Of a DNA stretch of 5,704 nt, positions 5,572-5,704 are shown one piece after another. How positions within the stretch are numbered: the stretch's first letter is position 1; each line of letters begins with the position of its first letter. The notes under the pieces were generated by a model. That model searched no databases and had not been told where the DNA came from. It was given only the letters and a program-made list of their open reading frames with translations. The stretch covers positions 1 through 5,704 of the forward strand of contig JAUWHT010000075.1 in NCBI GenBank assembly GCA_030605745.1. Direction: 5' to 3'. The stretch is from Pirellulales bacterium. Its GTDB lineage: Bacteria > Planctomycetota > Planctomycetia > Pirellulales > Thermoguttaceae. A program made the translations under genes and the position numbers.

Positions 5572-5600
5572 TTGACACCCGAGATACGATCTGGTAAAAT
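5572..5600 (+). promoter_or_regulatory. Promoter P2 of copy B
   Basis: TTGACA (5572-5577) and TAAAAT (5595-5600) with the ideal 17-bp spacer. An ATG starts at 5607, 7 bases after the -10 box, so a transcript from here would be leaderless or nearly so. Confidence 0.62.
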
Positions 5601-5606
5601 AGCTGC

Positions 5607-5704
5607 ATGATGAAAGTCTCCACTATCCGCCGCCCCATCCAGCGTCTTGGTACGCTTGACGATGATGCCCGCTGCACCGGGACATCAGTGCGTGGAGCGT
5701 ACCC
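5607..5704 (+). CDS. Partial reading frame of unknown function, open at window end
   Basis: The ATG at 5607 (or the adjacent one at 5610) opens a frame of 32 complete codons with no stop before the window ends. It begins MMKVSTIRRPIQRLG and is basic at the start. I recognise no family. The support is positional: P2 of copy B places the predicted transcript start on this ATG, and the duplicated copy A shows the same arrangement. No Shine-Dalgarno lies upstream, as expected for a leaderless message. It could also be the start of a non-coding transcript. Confidence 0.3.
   Translation, partial: MMKVSTIRRPIQRLGTLDDDARCTGTSVRGAY

Larger units (their letters stand above)
5451..5638 (+). repeat. Tandem promoter-hairpin-promoter module, copy B
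   Basis: The second copy of the duplicated segment, with the same order of GATTTTGGCG, TTGACA/TATAAT, GCTAGCATCGC, hairpin, TTGACA/TAAAAT, CATGAT and CCCCAT. Unlike copy A, its downstream ATG opens a frame that remains open to the window edge. The spacer of P1 is 16 bp instead of 18. A short TTTCGATTT direct repeat sits at the junction with copy A (about 5439-5456). Confidence 0.8.

Noticed and set aside
5407..5610. 67-codon frame with NAGVPPA and RDAGVTD segments
   Set aside because: It translates the promoter and the hairpin of copy B; those peptides come from the palindromic repeat. Kept only as a possible remnant of a duplicated 5' gene end.
5215..5640. CRISPR-like array
   Set aside because: Only two long, diverged copies with promoter content; the short GC units are palindromes with an 8-base spacer, far too short for CRISPR spacers.

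Overview
The window is GC-rich bacterial chromosome. It carries a small carbon monoxide dehydrogenase (CODH) locus at the left, and a tRNA gene followed by a repeat-rich, gene-poor stretch at the right. The genes point to an anaerobe: an oxygen-sensitive Ni-Fe-S CODH (cooS), its nickel-insertion ATPase (cooC), a DUF3786-type protein and an orphan 4Fe-4S dicluster protein of the AsrA/HydB type. Three kinds of dispersed palindromic repeat sit in the gaps between genes. Repeats of this style are, as I recall them, common in planctomycete and other environmental anaerobe genomes. A planctomycete-like anaerobe is therefore my best guess, but it is only an inference and no marker gene here proves it.

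Layout. On the minus strand, cooC (2143-2904) precedes cooS (48-2015) with a 127-bp gap filled by three REP-like palindromes. Divergent from cooC is a DUF3786 protein (best start 3082, end 3732, plus strand). The divergent intergenic region holds a symmetric 11-bp inverted repeat beside a TATAAT box. The DUF3786 gene converges on the ferredoxin-like oxidoreductase subunit (3879-4874, minus), and a GC-rich inverted repeat built from CACGGAG units separates them. Divergent from that gene is tRNA-Phe(GAA) (5025-5097) with a clear sigma70-type promoter. The last 600 bp contain no convincing complete gene. They hold a tandem duplication of a module consisting of promoter, GC hairpin, second promoter and ATG. 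The second copy leads into a reading frame still open at the window edge.

How the parts work together. CooS oxidises CO (or reduces CO2) at its C-cluster, and every expected ligand is visible. CooC supplies nickel for that cluster. The dicluster protein could carry electrons to or from CODH, and DUF3786 is an uncharacterised family that I recall from anaerobes using CO and C1 pathways. Neither link is shown by the sequence beyond proximity. No acetyl-CoA synthase, CooF, CooA or energy-converting hydrogenase gene is present in the window, so whether this CODH serves the Wood-Ljungdahl pathway or simple CO oxidation cannot be decided here.
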